Source of the DNA: Phil1 sp040767925
Lineage (GTDB): Bacteria > Bacillota > Clostridia > Christensenellales > CAG-138
NCBI GenBank assembly: GCA_040767925.1
Contig: JAXGNN010000002.1
Location: 310,001 to 374,000, forward strand
DNA length: 64,000 nt
Reading direction: 5' to 3'
Of this stretch, positions 25,159-35,561 are shown piece by piece. Positions within the stretch are counted from its first letter, which is position 1. Each line of letters starts with the position of its first letter. The notes below the pieces were generated by a model. It was given only the letters and a program-made list of their open reading frames with translations, was not told where the DNA came from and searched no databases. The translations under genes and the position numbers were made by a program.

Positions 25159-25991
25159 CCCGATTCCTTCCTTTCAAGCGGTATGTATATTTTTTCGCGG
25201 AAAGTCCTGCCGGCTTCCGCATAGACCTCAAACTCATAGCCGCCCGTGCGGCCGTATCCGCTGCCCGGCAGCCAAACCCAGTTGATGAAATCCCACGTGT
25301 CGTGGATGGCGTTCACGAAGCCGAAATAGGAAGTGGCCGGCGTTTCAAACACGGCGTACGGCCCGCCGGGGATTTGCAGCGACACCGTGCCGGACGTATC
25401 TCCCCTGGCGTTTTCCTCGCGGACGCCGCAAAAATAGTCCAGTTTTCGCGCATCAGCGTTCCAAGCGCACACGCCGTAATCCTCGCAGGCCGTGCCGCCC
25501 GAGAGTTTCAGCGACCACTTCCGGGCGTTGTATTTGTTCCAGAAATTCGGCGGGTAGGTTTCGTCGCTCGGATAAGCGACCACCTCGAACGCTTCCAGCG
25601 CGACGATTTCCAGCTCGACGGCGAAAGGCTTCGCCTCGAATTTCAGCCTTTCATAGAGCTTCAGGCTGTTCCGCGCCGTTTTGTGCTCGCTGGGCAGGAT
25701 GCGGTGCTCCGCCTTGAACGCGCGGGTGAAGCTCTCCCTGGAATTGAAGCCGCAGGCGAATGCGACTTCGCTCATCGGCCGACCGGTCCGCTCCGCCTCG
25801 CGCACGATTTCGCAGATGCGGCGCTTTCGGATGTAATCGGCGGGGGTCAGGCCGACGACTTCCTTGAAAATCCGAAGAAAATGATACTCCGAATATCCGG
25901 CGGCTCTCGCCAGGTCCGGCAGCTTCAATTCCTGCGTAAGGTTATCCTCGATATAATCCAGCGCGCGTCGAAGGTGTTCGATATAGTCCAT
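25155..25991 (-). CDS. AraC-family regulator with GyrI-like effector domain
   Basis: 278 aa. The N-terminal double helix-turn-helix (about residues 8-105: LARAAGYSEYHFLRIFKEVV and EVAFACGFNSRESFTRAFKA) is the classic AraC/Rob type. The C-terminal half (from about 120) is a GyrI-like ligand-binding domain (FAVELEIVALEAFEVVAYPS). Probable activator of its own two-gene unit with the BtrH-like protein. The ligand is unknown. Confidence 0.9.
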   Translation of the reverse strand: MDYIEHLRRALDYIEDNLTQELKLPDLARAAGYSEYHFLRIFKEVVGLTPADYIRKRRICEIVREAERTGRPMSEVAFACGFNSRESFTRAFKAEHRILPSEHKTARNSLKLYERLKFEAKPFAVELEIVALEAFEVVAYPSDETYPPNFWNKYNARKWSLKLSGGTACEDYGVCAWNADARKLDYFCGVREENARGDTSGTVSLQIPGGPYAVFETPATSYFGFVNAIHDTWDFINWVWLPGSGYGRTGGYEFEVYAEAGRTFREKIYIPLERKESG

Positions 25992-26155
25992 TGGTCATCA
26001 ATCGCCTCCCGCAAGCATATTCTATCACTTTTTCCAGAGCCATGATTGATAAAAATTGCGGAAATAGAACGTCCGCCGCATGTGCGGCGGACAGCGCCTG
26101 TTATGCCCGAAAAGCGCGCCCGCACCCTTTAAAAGCGCAGAACCGTCCTTTGGTC

Positions 26156-26254
26156 AAAGGCGGGCGGACATGGAATCCGCCCCTACGAATTCCCCGCCGC
26201 GGCGGCGTTCCTGATTGTCAACTTCCCAAAGGCGGGCGGATATGGAATCCGCCC

Positions 26255-26258
<4 letters not shown>
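26156..26258. repeat. Two copies of a 31-bp palindromic intergenic repeat
   Basis: Copies at 26156-26186 and 26228-26258 differ by one base. Each holds the inverted repeat GGGCGGA...TCCGCCC around CATGGAA or TATGGAA. They lie in the gap before the ABC-F stop, and the second copy runs into the stop codon. Related cores appear at 31224-31247 and near 34490-34506. Confidence 0.85.
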
Positions 26259-28177
<1,919 letters not shown>

Positions 28178-28194
28178 AAAAGCCAAACTCCTCT

Positions 28195-28695
28195 TTATCC
28201 GGGGAGCAGGGTCAAGACGTCCCTCCCCTTTTCCTTCGCGTAGGCCACGGTGTTGTGCGTGCCCCCGCGCTGCCCGTCGTATACCGCGATGACGAGCGAG
28301 CTGTTGTCCACCATATATCGGTTCCGCCGGGCCATGCTGTCCCTGCCGTCCCGCTCCGAGCAGACGGCGCAACGCGATGCGCCCAGTATGATCGATTCGT
28401 ATCTTGCCCTGTGGGCTTTCGGCAGCGTCAGCGCGTATCCCGGGGAGGGCACCGCGCAGACGAGCTCCAGGTCATGGGCGGCCTTCGCGAGCGCGAGCAC
28501 GGCCTCCGCCGCGTACGTATCCACGCCCTGCGCCATGCCGGAGATGAACGTCCGGTAGCCCTGCGCATACGCCGCCGCGATCTTGTCGGCGAGCTTCCGT
28601 TTCAGCGCTATGCAGCGCGGATCGTCCTCGTTTTCGCCCCAGGGGAGCTTCTTCGGCCGGTATCCCGTGAAGCAGGCGGTGGTCGAAGCCTCCAT
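28195..28695 (-). CDS. SLOG/YpsA-like (DUF1273) protein
   Basis: 166 aa. CFTGYRPKKLPWGENEDD at the N-terminus, then FISGMAQGVDTYAAEAVL and GGTHNTVAYAKEKGRDVL, matching the DprA/YpsA-like Rossmann (SLOG) family. These are thought to bind nucleotide-derived ligands; the exact role is unknown. The ATG follows the DUF2804 stop by one base (TAGGATG), so translation is coupled. Confidence 0.82.
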   Translation of the reverse strand: MEASTTACFTGYRPKKLPWGENEDDPRCIALKRKLADKIAAAYAQGYRTFISGMAQGVDTYAAEAVLALAKAAHDLELVCAVPSPGYALTLPKAHRARYESIILGASRCAVCSERDGRDSMARRNRYMVDNSSLVIAVYDGQRGGTHNTVAYAKEKGRDVLTLLPG

Positions 28696-28696
28696 C

Positions 28697-29713
28697 CTAA
28701 TACCTGTTGCGGACCTTCTCCGCGAAGCCGAGGAAATCCCGGATTTCCAAAATGCGCCCGTCGTCGAGCACAGCTTTCCCCATGAAGCGGCCGAACACCT
28801 GATGCTGGTCGGTCTCGATGATGACGGCGTTCGTGCGCGCCGCGCGGTCGATGACGGGCACGAAGTCCATTTCAAAGCGCCCGTCGTCGCTCGTGAAGGT
28901 CCAGGGCTTCATATAGCGATCCCCGGGGATATTGAAGCGAACCTCCGAGAGCTTGTGCGCCCTGCCCTCGTAGAGGAGCAGGTTCTCGCTCGCCGCGCGC
29001 GTGTCCCCAAAGCCGTAGCCGATGTTGAAGCCGAAGGGCTTGCCTCCGACCACGCCGTTGCCGTTGCCCCAATACCAGGTGTTGTCGTATGTCCACACGC
29101 CGCGCCCCCAGTCGAGCGTGCCGAAAGCGGATTCCCGGTCGAACTCGTGCGCGAGATCGCCGAGCGCGAACCTCCCCGAGGCGCGCATGCAGTTGATCTT
29201 CTGGTTGTAGTAAAAGTGCCGCGGCTTCTGAAAAGGCGTCGCGATGACCATGCTCTCCATCTCCGGCTGCTCGAGGCGGATTTCGGCCTCCAGCGTCTGC
29301 CCGTCGAGAAAATCGTGGAAGCGGCAGGAAAGCCGCCGCTCGCCCGGCTTCGCGCGGAATGCCATTTGCACGCGTTTGTCGCCGTAGAGCGTGTCCCCTT
29401 CGGACGAGGATTCGGGCAGTTTATATTTCCCCATGGGAAAGGCCGTCATGACGGTGGCCGTCTTCTCCCACGGCTTTGTGAAATCGAGCACGGATGCCGA
29501 GATCAGCCCCATGTAGGAATTGTCAGCGACGGTGAAGGCGACGCCGAACGAACCGTCGTAGACGATGTAATAATCCCATTCCTTGACGCGCAGTTTTCCC
29601 GCCTTAACATCCTTCCTGCGGTAGACGGGGAGCAGGCTTCGCGCCCAGCCGGGCTCGGCGAGGTTGCCCTTCGCGTCGAGCAGGGGCGCGCGCGTGACGA
29701 TCTCGTGTTGCAT
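28697..29713 (-). CDS. DUF2804 family protein
   Basis: 338 aa. WDYYIVYDGSFGVAFTVADN, FHYYNQKINCMRASG-like and FDRESAFGTLDWGRGVW segments match DUF2804, a lipocalin-like beta-rich family found in Firmicutes and Proteobacteria with no proven function. GGAGGT stands 6 nt before ATG 29713. It has its own promoter and is followed by the coupled SLOG gene. Stop TAG. Confidence 0.85.
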   Translation of the reverse strand: MQHEIVTRAPLLDAKGNLAEPGWARSLLPVYRRKDVKAGKLRVKEWDYYIVYDGSFGVAFTVADNSYMGLISASVLDFTKPWEKTATVMTAFPMGKYKLPESSSEGDTLYGDKRVQMAFRAKPGERRLSCRFHDFLDGQTLEAEIRLEQPEMESMVIATPFQKPRHFYYNQKINCMRASGRFALGDLAHEFDRESAFGTLDWGRGVWTYDNTWYWGNGNGVVGGKPFGFNIGYGFGDTRAASENLLLYEGRAHKLSEVRFNIPGDRYMKPWTFTSDDGRFEMDFVPVIDRAARTNAVIIETDQHQVFGRFMGKAVLDDGRILEIRDFLGFAEKVRNRY

Positions 29714-29753
29714 GACGATACCTCCATCGGAATTCCCATACGGTTGCATGATA

Positions 29754-29782
29754 ATTATAATCGAAGCAATATCTGGGTTCAA
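29754..29782 (-). promoter_or_regulatory. Promoter of the DUF2804 gene
   Basis: TTGAAC (29777-29782), 17-bp spacer, TATAAT (29754-29759) on the minus strand. Confidence 0.7.
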
Positions 29783-29804
29783 TATGAACATTTTTCTGAT
29801 TCTC

Positions 29805-29833
29805 TCGACAAAATCTGCATTTGCCTATATAAT
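29805..29833 (+). promoter_or_regulatory. Promoter giving a leaderless mRNA for the NlpC/P60 gene
   Basis: TCGACA (29805-29810), 17-bp spacer, TATAAT (29828-29833), then 6 nt to the ATG at 29840. No Shine-Dalgarno site is present. Confidence 0.7.
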
Positions 29834-29839
29834 TCACCT

Positions 29840-31198
29840 ATGGAAAACAAATGGATGAAAAAACGGGAACGGAAAAGCCGCGCCCTGTCCGCGCTCCGCA
29901 GCCTGCGCATCCCGCTGCTGACGGCGCTGGGCACGTTCGTCGTAGCGTTTTTCCTGATTCCTTTTCTTTTCAACGGCGTGAACCCGCCCGCGAGCATGGC
30001 GCTCGAGGTCGACGCGCCGGGTTCGAGTGAAACGCCCGCCGCGCCCCAGCCCACGCCCCCGCCGGAGGACGCGGAGCTCTCGGCAGCGTTGAACGCCGTG
30101 CTCCCCTCGCCCACCGCGCTCACGCCCGCCGTCGCGCAGGCGACGGACGGCGAAAAGGCCGCGTACCCCGCGCTCCAGTTCGGCAGCACGGACCCGCAGG
30201 TCGCGCGCATCCAGCGGCGCCTGATGGACCTCTGGTATATGGACAGCGACGAGCCCACCGAATACTTCGGCCCGGCGACGGAGGGCGCAATCAGGCGCTT
30301 CCAGCGCACGCACTATATGAAGGAAACCGGCGTCGCCGACGAGCAGACGCAGGCGGTGCTCTTCTCCGAGAGCGCGAAGCCCTACGTCATCGAAAAGGGC
30401 TATTCGGGCGACGACGTGCTCACCCTCCAGTCGAGGCTGCGCGAGCTCGGCTACTACGACGCGAAGCTCAACGGCTATTTCGGCACGGCGACCTTCCGCG
30501 CGATTTCGGCCTTTCAGACGAAGAACAAGATCCACGTGAGCGGAATCGCCGATTTCGACACGCGGGAGCTCATCTTCTCGCCCGCGGCGAAACCCGCCGT
30601 CGACCCGTCCCCCACCCCCACGAAAACGCCCAGGCCGAGCGTTACGGCGACGCCGAAGCCGAGCGCGACGGTCAAGCCCTCCGGCACCGCCGCGAATCAG
30701 CCGACCGCTACGCCCGACCCCACTTCCGGATGGTCGGACCCCGGGCAGTCCACGCCTCCCTTGCAGACGAATGAACCCGCCTACACGCAAACGCCCATCA
30801 CCCCCGGCGGGAATGTGGACGATTTCATCGCCGTTGCCATGCAGCAGCTCGGCAAGCGCTATGTCTACAGCACCGAGGGACCGGACACGTTCGACTGCTC
30901 GGGCCTCGTCTACTACTGCCTGCGCGCCGTGGGCGTCGGCACGAGCCGATATTCGGCCTCCGGCTTCTCGCAGGTCGAATCCTGGACGACGGTGTACGGC
31001 AAGGAGAACCTCCGCCCCGGAGACCTGCTGTTCTACAAGAGCGACGGCAGCTCGAGCACATACGTCACGCACGTCGCCATATGGCTCGGCGGCAACCAGC
31101 TTTTGCACGCCTCGACGAGCGCGGGCAAGATCTGCACCACCTCGTGGGGCAGCTGGTCGGAGAACAACTTCCTCTTCGCGAAGCGCGTGTTCGATTGA
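29840..31198 (+). CDS. Secreted NlpC/P60 cell-wall peptidase with peptidoglycan-binding domains
   Basis: 452 aa. A basic N-terminus and one hydrophobic helix (about residues 22-42) anchor or export the protein. Two peptidoglycan-binding-1 repeats follow (about 115-175 and 187-245: PQVARIQRRLMDLWYMDS; DVLTLQSRLRELGYYDAKLN), then a Pro/Thr-rich linker and a C-terminal NlpC/P60 domain with catalytic Cys in DTFDCSGLVYYCLRAVG and His in THVAIWLGG. It should hydrolyse peptide cross-links of the wall. The start follows a leaderless promoter. Confidence 0.92.
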   Translation: MENKWMKKRERKSRALSALRSLRIPLLTALGTFVVAFFLIPFLFNGVNPPASMALEVDAPGSSETPAAPQPTPPPEDAELSAALNAVLPSPTALTPAVAQATDGEKAAYPALQFGSTDPQVARIQRRLMDLWYMDSDEPTEYFGPATEGAIRRFQRTHYMKETGVADEQTQAVLFSESAKPYVIEKGYSGDDVLTLQSRLRELGYYDAKLNGYFGTATFRAISAFQTKNKIHVSGIADFDTRELIFSPAAKPAVDPSPTPTKTPRPSVTATPKPSATVKPSGTAANQPTATPDPTSGWSDPGQSTPPLQTNEPAYTQTPITPGGNVDDFIAVAMQQLGKRYVYSTEGPDTFDCSGLVYYCLRAVGVGTSRYSASGFSQVESWTTVYGKENLRPGDLLFYKSDGSSSTYVTHVAIWLGGNQLLHASTSAGKICTTSWGSWSENNFLFAKRVFD

Positions 31199-31223
31199 TG
31201 GGGCAATAAAACAAAGATGATGT

Positions 31224-31252
31224 GCGGGCGGATTCCATGCCGCCCGCTTTTT
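31224..31252 (+). terminator. Intrinsic terminator after the NlpC/P60 gene
   Basis: An 8-bp stem (31224-31231 with 31240-31247) followed by TTTTTG. The stem and loop resemble the 31-bp palindromic repeat at 26 kb. Confidence 0.85.
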
Positions 31253-31274
31253 GATGCGCGCAACCCGTTCCAAC

Positions 31275-31303
31275 GGAAAAACCCCCGCTGCCGACTGCGG
31301 GGG
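31275..31303 (-). terminator. Terminator, usable in both directions
   Basis: Stem CCCCCGC/GCGGGGG (31282-31288 with 31297-31303); minus-strand tail TTTTTCCG, plus-strand tail CTTTTCC. It serves the RsfA-like gene on the minus strand. Confidence 0.75.
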
Positions 31304-31389
31304 CTTTTCCGGAAAGGTGTTTTTTCCGTTTGCCCGCGGAAACTTCTCCAGACAAATAATCAGTTATCCAGTTTCAATCGTCAATTGTT

Positions 31390-31962
31390 TTACATGATCA
31401 TCCTTCTGTATTTCGCGGCGAGCGCCTCGAGCGCCTCAAAAAAAGCGGCGGCTTCGCGCTTGTCGAACCTCTGCGACGTCTGGGACCGGACCTCCTTATC
31501 CCTGTAAGGGTCGAACGCGGGGATGCCCTCCGCCTCCAGCTCGAGTATGATCTCCCGGACGAGCGCCGGATCGCTCTTGACGACCGCGCGGTATTTGTTC
31601 TGGTAGCGCAGCATCTTGCGCGTGTCGCCCTCGCCCATGTTCAGCGTGCACGCGCGCACGCTCATACCGCGCGCCTGCGCCGAGAGGACGGTACGCATCA
31701 GCGCGCGCACCTCTTCATCCGTAAACGGCACGAACGCCGCGCTGTGGAACGAGGCGCCCTCGCACATGCCTTCCTTGACGCGCGCGTAGTAATAATTCCG
31801 GATGCTGTTGGGCTTGCGCCCCGTCTGCATCGCGACCTCGTCAAACACGCTCTTGAGCGGCTGCCCGCGCTCCCTCGCGCGCTTGGCGCGCTCGAAGAGC
31901 ATTTCTTCCTCGGCTTCGCTCCAGCCCGGACGGGCCGTGCGTTCCACCCTGCATATCTCCAT
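31390..31962 (-). CDS. RsfA-like / Myb-type DNA-binding protein
   Basis: 190 aa. The N-terminal region (about residues 8-62; GWSEAEEEMLFERAKRARER and GRKPNSIRNYYYARVKE) is a SANT/Myb-like domain as found in the sporulation factor RsfA. The C-terminal part ends in a helix EAAAFFEALEALAAKYRRM. It is probably a transcription regulator; the link to sporulation is by family only. ATG 31962 is chosen, with AGGGGG about 9 nt upstream. Confidence 0.65.
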   Translation of the reverse strand: MEICRVERTARPGWSEAEEEMLFERAKRARERGQPLKSVFDEVAMQTGRKPNSIRNYYYARVKEGMCEGASFHSAAFVPFTDEEVRALMRTVLSAQARGMSVRACTLNMGEGDTRKMLRYQNKYRAVVKSDPALVREIILELEAEGIPAFDPYRDKEVRSQTSQRFDKREAAAFFEALEALAAKYRRMIM

Positions 31963-32034
31963 ATGATCAGACCCCCTGTTGGATTTTACAGATATTGTTT
32001 CCAACCGTTGCAATAATATACCTATTCATAAAAA

Positions 32035-32069
32035 AGCGAAAAAATAAGCGGCCTCGCAGGGAAGCCGCT
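32035..32069 (-). terminator. Terminator after the beta-helix protein gene
   Basis: Stem AGCGGC/GCCGCT (32047-32052 with 32064-32069) followed on the minus strand by TTATTTTTTCGC. Confidence 0.78.
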
Positions 32070-32094
32070 CATTTGGCGCGTATTTCGTCTAAGG

Positions 32095-33513
32095 TTAGTT
32101 CTTTTTATTCTTTTTGGCGGCACAGAGGCTGCCCGCGGCACCGAGGACGCACAGGATCGCGGCGCCGATCATCGAGGCGGCGCCCGTCTGCGGCGGCTTC
32201 ACGGCGGAATCCGTAAATATGACCTCGATCTTATGGTCCTTCATCACGTTCTTGAACTGGTAGGACTTCACCGCGCCCACGCTCACGCCGTCGACCAGTA
32301 CATCCCGCACGGCGTAACCTGCGTTCGGGATGAAGTTGATGACCATGCTGTCCTTGCCGGCCTCGGCGAAGGTCGGGTTCGAGGGGCTGCTGATGCCGCC
32401 CTTTCCGGTGACGATCGTGATTTGGTAATAGGTTTTTAAATCCTCGAAATAGACCACGCTGCCGCCCTGGATGTTTTCGACAGAGCCCTCGCGGTCCCGG
32501 TTGGTATAGATCGTACCCATGTTCTCGATATAGCCGTCGCCCGCGATGATGCCGTAGTTCTCGATGGTACCGCGGTTGGTCAGCCTGCCGTTGAGGGCGA
32601 GCGTGGCGCCGCCGGCGATCCTCAGCGTGGTGCCCGGCATGATCATGCCGCCGCCCGAGGGCATCGCGTAGTTTTCGTTGACGGCGATGACGTCGCCGCT
32701 CTGCGCGCGCTCCGAAGCGCCGTTGAGCGTCGCATGTTCGTCCGCGTTCGATACGAAGAACACGCCGTTTTTCACCGAGGCGTGATCGATTTGATCCACC
32801 ACGTAGGCGCCGCCGTTGTTCCTGCTCATCGCGACGAGCCTGTTTGCGTAATTGCTTCCCGGAACGGGGACGCCGCCTTCGCCCGTATTCTGGATGATGG
32901 CGAAATCCACGACGTTGTTGGAGAAGGTGTTCCCGGTGAAGTTCATATCCGAATCGTTGCAGATGACCCAGCCCTTCGTATACTCCACATGGTTGTTGGA
33001 AACCGTGCCCGTCGCGGCGTTGATATACGCGGGCTGGCGCAGGTGCGATATGGTGTTTCCGCTGATGGTGATACCGGAACCTCCGGATACTTCCATCGCG
33101 CGGGAAACATGGTCGGAGTCATATCCCGCGGTATAGCCGAACTGGCCGCTGAAGCGGCAATTCTTGACCGTGCAGCCGGCGTTCACGAGGACGATGTTAT
33201 GGGCGCCCGCGGTATCCGTCTTCACGATCCTGAGGCCGTCGAGAGTGGAACCCGCCCCCATCGTAAATAAGTAATCCGTGCCGGAAACGGAAATGGTCAC
33301 GCCCGCGCTTGCCGTCACCGTCGCGCCTTCGGGAATGGCGATCGTCGTCCCGTCCCAAACGAAGCTTGCCGTAATGTTGACGGCGGCCGACGGGGCGAGC
33401 GCGGCGACGAGCTCGGCTTGGGTCGCAACATTTGTCGCCGCGGCAAACGCCGCGCCGGGGACGAGCGCCAACAAAAGCACGGCTACCGTAAGAAGCGCAA
33501 AGAACTTTTTCAT
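32095..33513 (-). CDS. Secreted beta-helix surface protein with sortase-like anchor
   Basis: 472 aa. A signal peptide is clear (MKKFFALLTVAVLLLALVPG, cleavage after AAFA). The centre is a right-handed parallel beta-helix type repeat region (ISGNTISHLRQPAYINAATG and similar turns). A Repeat_2-like segment follows (ITIVTGKGGISSPSNPTFAE to KIEVIFTD). The C-terminus has PPQTG, a hydrophobic helix and KKNKKN, which is a sortase cell-wall sorting signal with Pro instead of Leu at the first position. AAAGGAG lies before the ATG. Likely displayed on the cell surface; the ligand is unknown. Confidence 0.85.
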   Translation of the reverse strand: MKKFFALLTVAVLLLALVPGAAFAAATNVATQAELVAALAPSAAVNITASFVWDGTTIAIPEGATVTASAGVTISVSGTDYLFTMGAGSTLDGLRIVKTDTAGAHNIVLVNAGCTVKNCRFSGQFGYTAGYDSDHVSRAMEVSGGSGITISGNTISHLRQPAYINAATGTVSNNHVEYTKGWVICNDSDMNFTGNTFSNNVVDFAIIQNTGEGGVPVPGSNYANRLVAMSRNNGGAYVVDQIDHASVKNGVFFVSNADEHATLNGASERAQSGDVIAVNENYAMPSGGGMIMPGTTLRIAGGATLALNGRLTNRGTIENYGIIAGDGYIENMGTIYTNRDREGSVENIQGGSVVYFEDLKTYYQITIVTGKGGISSPSNPTFAEAGKDSMVINFIPNAGYAVRDVLVDGVSVGAVKSYQFKNVMKDHKIEVIFTDSAVKPPQTGAASMIGAAILCVLGAAGSLCAAKKNKKN

Positions 33514-33708
33514 GCTAACTGTCTCCTTTTTTGTTTTATCGATATTTATAATATTTCTTCTTAATTTTATTTATTTTATAAAAAAACAGACGCCGTCGAC
33601 AAGATTACTATAGCGCGAATTTTCACATGAGTCAATTACGAAATGTAATATATTGTATATTTTGAGCACGAGTCCCATAAAGCGGCCAAGGGGTGCGCGC
33701 GCCGGTCC

Positions 33709-33742
33709 GACGAAAAGCCGCCCGCGAATCACGGGGGCGGCT
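33709..33742 (-). terminator. Terminator after the DUF2461 gene
   Basis: Stem AGCCGCCC/GGGCGGCT (33716-33723 with 33735-33742) followed on the minus strand by TTTCG. The rest of the 33514-33767 gap shows nothing I can assign. Confidence 0.65.
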
Positions 33743-33767
33743 CAGTGCAAAACGGCGGCGCAGGCGG

Positions 33768-34439
33768 TTAATCCATGCCCAGCACGAAGCGGTAGAGGGG
33801 CTTCATCAACTCGAAAGCTTCCCTCGTTTCGACAAATATTTCCCGGGAAAAGGTTTTTTCGATCTCCTTCGAGAAAAAGCACCAGCTGATTCCCTTTCGG
33901 TTGACATAGGGTTTGATCTGCTCCGGCGCCGAGGGATGGCGGTCCCTGCCAAAGAGTTCCCCCTGCACGTTGAAACCCTTGTCGAGAAGCGCCTGCGAAA
34001 GGTCGAGGAGCTGCTGCGGCCGCGCGAGCGCGCGCTCGCGGAAGGGCTTCATCAGCGCCGGGTTCGCGTCGTACATGCCCATGCCGTAGCCGTAGCCGCC
34101 GGGCTCGATCTCGAAATAGAGGCAGAAGCTCTCGCTCGTGCGCGTCTCCGCCCGCCGGAAGCCGATCCACGCGTGGTCGCGGTAGGGGCGCTTGTCCTTT
34201 GAAAAGCGCGTATCCCGGTTCATGCGCGAGACGAGTATGCTAAGGCGCGTGTCGAACGCGGGGTCGATCTCGCGCGCGGTGGGAATGAGCTCGTTGGCGA
34301 GCGCGCGCATGGGGTTCTGCACGATGGCGCGGCAGCGCTCCCGGTTGGCGTCGAAGAAGCTCTTTTCGTTGTTGAAGCCGAGCTCAAGGAAGAAGCGGAA
34401 CGCGTCGGGCGTAAAGCCCGCGAAGGCCTGCGGCTGCAT
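33768..34439 (-). CDS. DUF2461 family protein
   Basis: 223 aa. Family features: PDAFRFFLELGFNNEKSFFD at the N-terminus, RMNRDTRFSKDKRPYRDHAW in the middle and GFYFEIEPGG-like LYFEIEPGGYGYGMGMYD. DUF2461 proteins are widespread and of unknown function. ATG 34439 is chosen, with GAGGTGA 6 nt upstream, rather than 34448. Confidence 0.88.
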   Translation of the reverse strand: MQPQAFAGFTPDAFRFFLELGFNNEKSFFDANRERCRAIVQNPMRALANELIPTAREIDPAFDTRLSILVSRMNRDTRFSKDKRPYRDHAWIGFRRAETRTSESFCLYFEIEPGGYGYGMGMYDANPALMKPFRERALARPQQLLDLSQALLDKGFNVQGELFGRDRHPSAPEQIKPYVNRKGISWCFFSKEIEKTFSREIFVETREAFELMKPLYRFVLGMD

Positions 34440-34574
34440 GGAGTTCACCTCAAATATCCTAAATATCTTTTTCGCATGCTCAGGGCGGATGTCGCCATCC
34501 GCCCATCAGTATAAGCCTTACCCCATAGGGATTGTCAAGGGGCGCGCCCCTTTTGACGCCGCGAAAGCGACGCG

Positions 34575-35561
34575 CTATCGTTCCTCGCGGAAGTACGCGA
34601 GTCCGAGGCTCGTCGGCGGCTGGTCCTCGCGCTTGTGCCGGAGGGAGACGAATATGAGCACGGCGATGGTGACCGCGTAGGGCAGCATTTTGAAAAGCTC
34701 CTGCGTGCTGCGGTTGAGGCCCGGTATGTAGTAATACAGCCAGAACAGCGCGCCGAAGAGGTACGCGCCCCAGATGGCGCGCGTGGGCTTCCACGTCGCG
34801 AAGATGACGAGCGCCACCGCAAGCCAGCCGAGCCCCTCGATGCTGCCGTCCGTCGACCAGGTGCCCTTGATGTAGTCGAGCGTGTAGTAAAGCCCGCCGA
34901 AGCCCGAGATGCCCGCGCCGACGCAGGTGGCGATATACTTATACTTGGTGACGTTGATGCCCGCGGCGTCCGCCGTGGCGGGATTCTCGCCCACGGCGCG
35001 CAGGTTCAGCCCGACGCTCGTGCGGTTGATGAACCAGCTCACGAACACCGCAGTCGCCAGCGCGAGGTAGGCGAGGAAGCCGTAAGAGAAGAAGATCTTC
35101 CCGATGGCGCCTGTTTCGGTCGAAAGGTAGGGGAGAGTGCTGCGGATGGCGCCGCTGGTGAGCGCGACTGAGATCTGGCCCGCGCCGCCCGCCAGCTTGT
35201 TGAGCGAGCCGCCGAAGAGGTTCGCGACGCCGCCGCCGAAGATCGTGAGCGTAAGGCCCGTGACGTTCTGGTTGGCGCGAAGGGTGATGGTCAAAACCGA
35301 GTAGATGAGGCCGCCCACCATCGCGACGAGGAAGGTTGCGGCGACGGTGATGATGGTCGCGATCACGGCGTTGGGATTCGTCGCGCTGTTTTCGTAAATA
35401 TAGGCGGCGATGAGCCCCGCGATCCCGCCGAGGTACATCACGCCCGGCACGCCGAGGTTCAGGTTGCCCGATTTCTCGGTGAGGATCTCGCCCGTCGCCC
35501 CGAAGAGGATGACCGTGCCGAACGCGACGGCCGCCTGAATGATGGATATCAGCTGCGTCAT
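34575..35561 (-). CDS. Nucleoside/simple-sugar ABC transporter permease 2 (YufQ-like)
   Basis: 328 aa, about eight membrane helices. The segment GAVAF-ILFGATGEILTEKSGNLNLGVPGVM and VSWFINRTSVGLNLRAVGENPATADAAGI is typical of the BPD_transp_2 permeases of BMP-dependent nucleoside importers. Its ATG overlaps the stop of permease 1 by 4 nt. Fourth gene of the BMP-ATPase-permease-permease unit. Stop TAG. Confidence 0.92.
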   Translation of the reverse strand: MTQLISIIQAAVAFGTVILFGATGEILTEKSGNLNLGVPGVMYLGGIAGLIAAYIYENSATNPNAVIATIITVAATFLVAMVGGLIYSVLTITLRANQNVTGLTLTIFGGGVANLFGGSLNKLAGGAGQISVALTSGAIRSTLPYLSTETGAIGKIFFSYGFLAYLALATAVFVSWFINRTSVGLNLRAVGENPATADAAGINVTKYKYIATCVGAGISGFGGLYYTLDYIKGTWSTDGSIEGLGWLAVALVIFATWKPTRAIWGAYLFGALFWLYYYIPGLNRSTQELFKMLPYAVTIAVLIFVSLRHKREDQPPTSLGLAYFREER

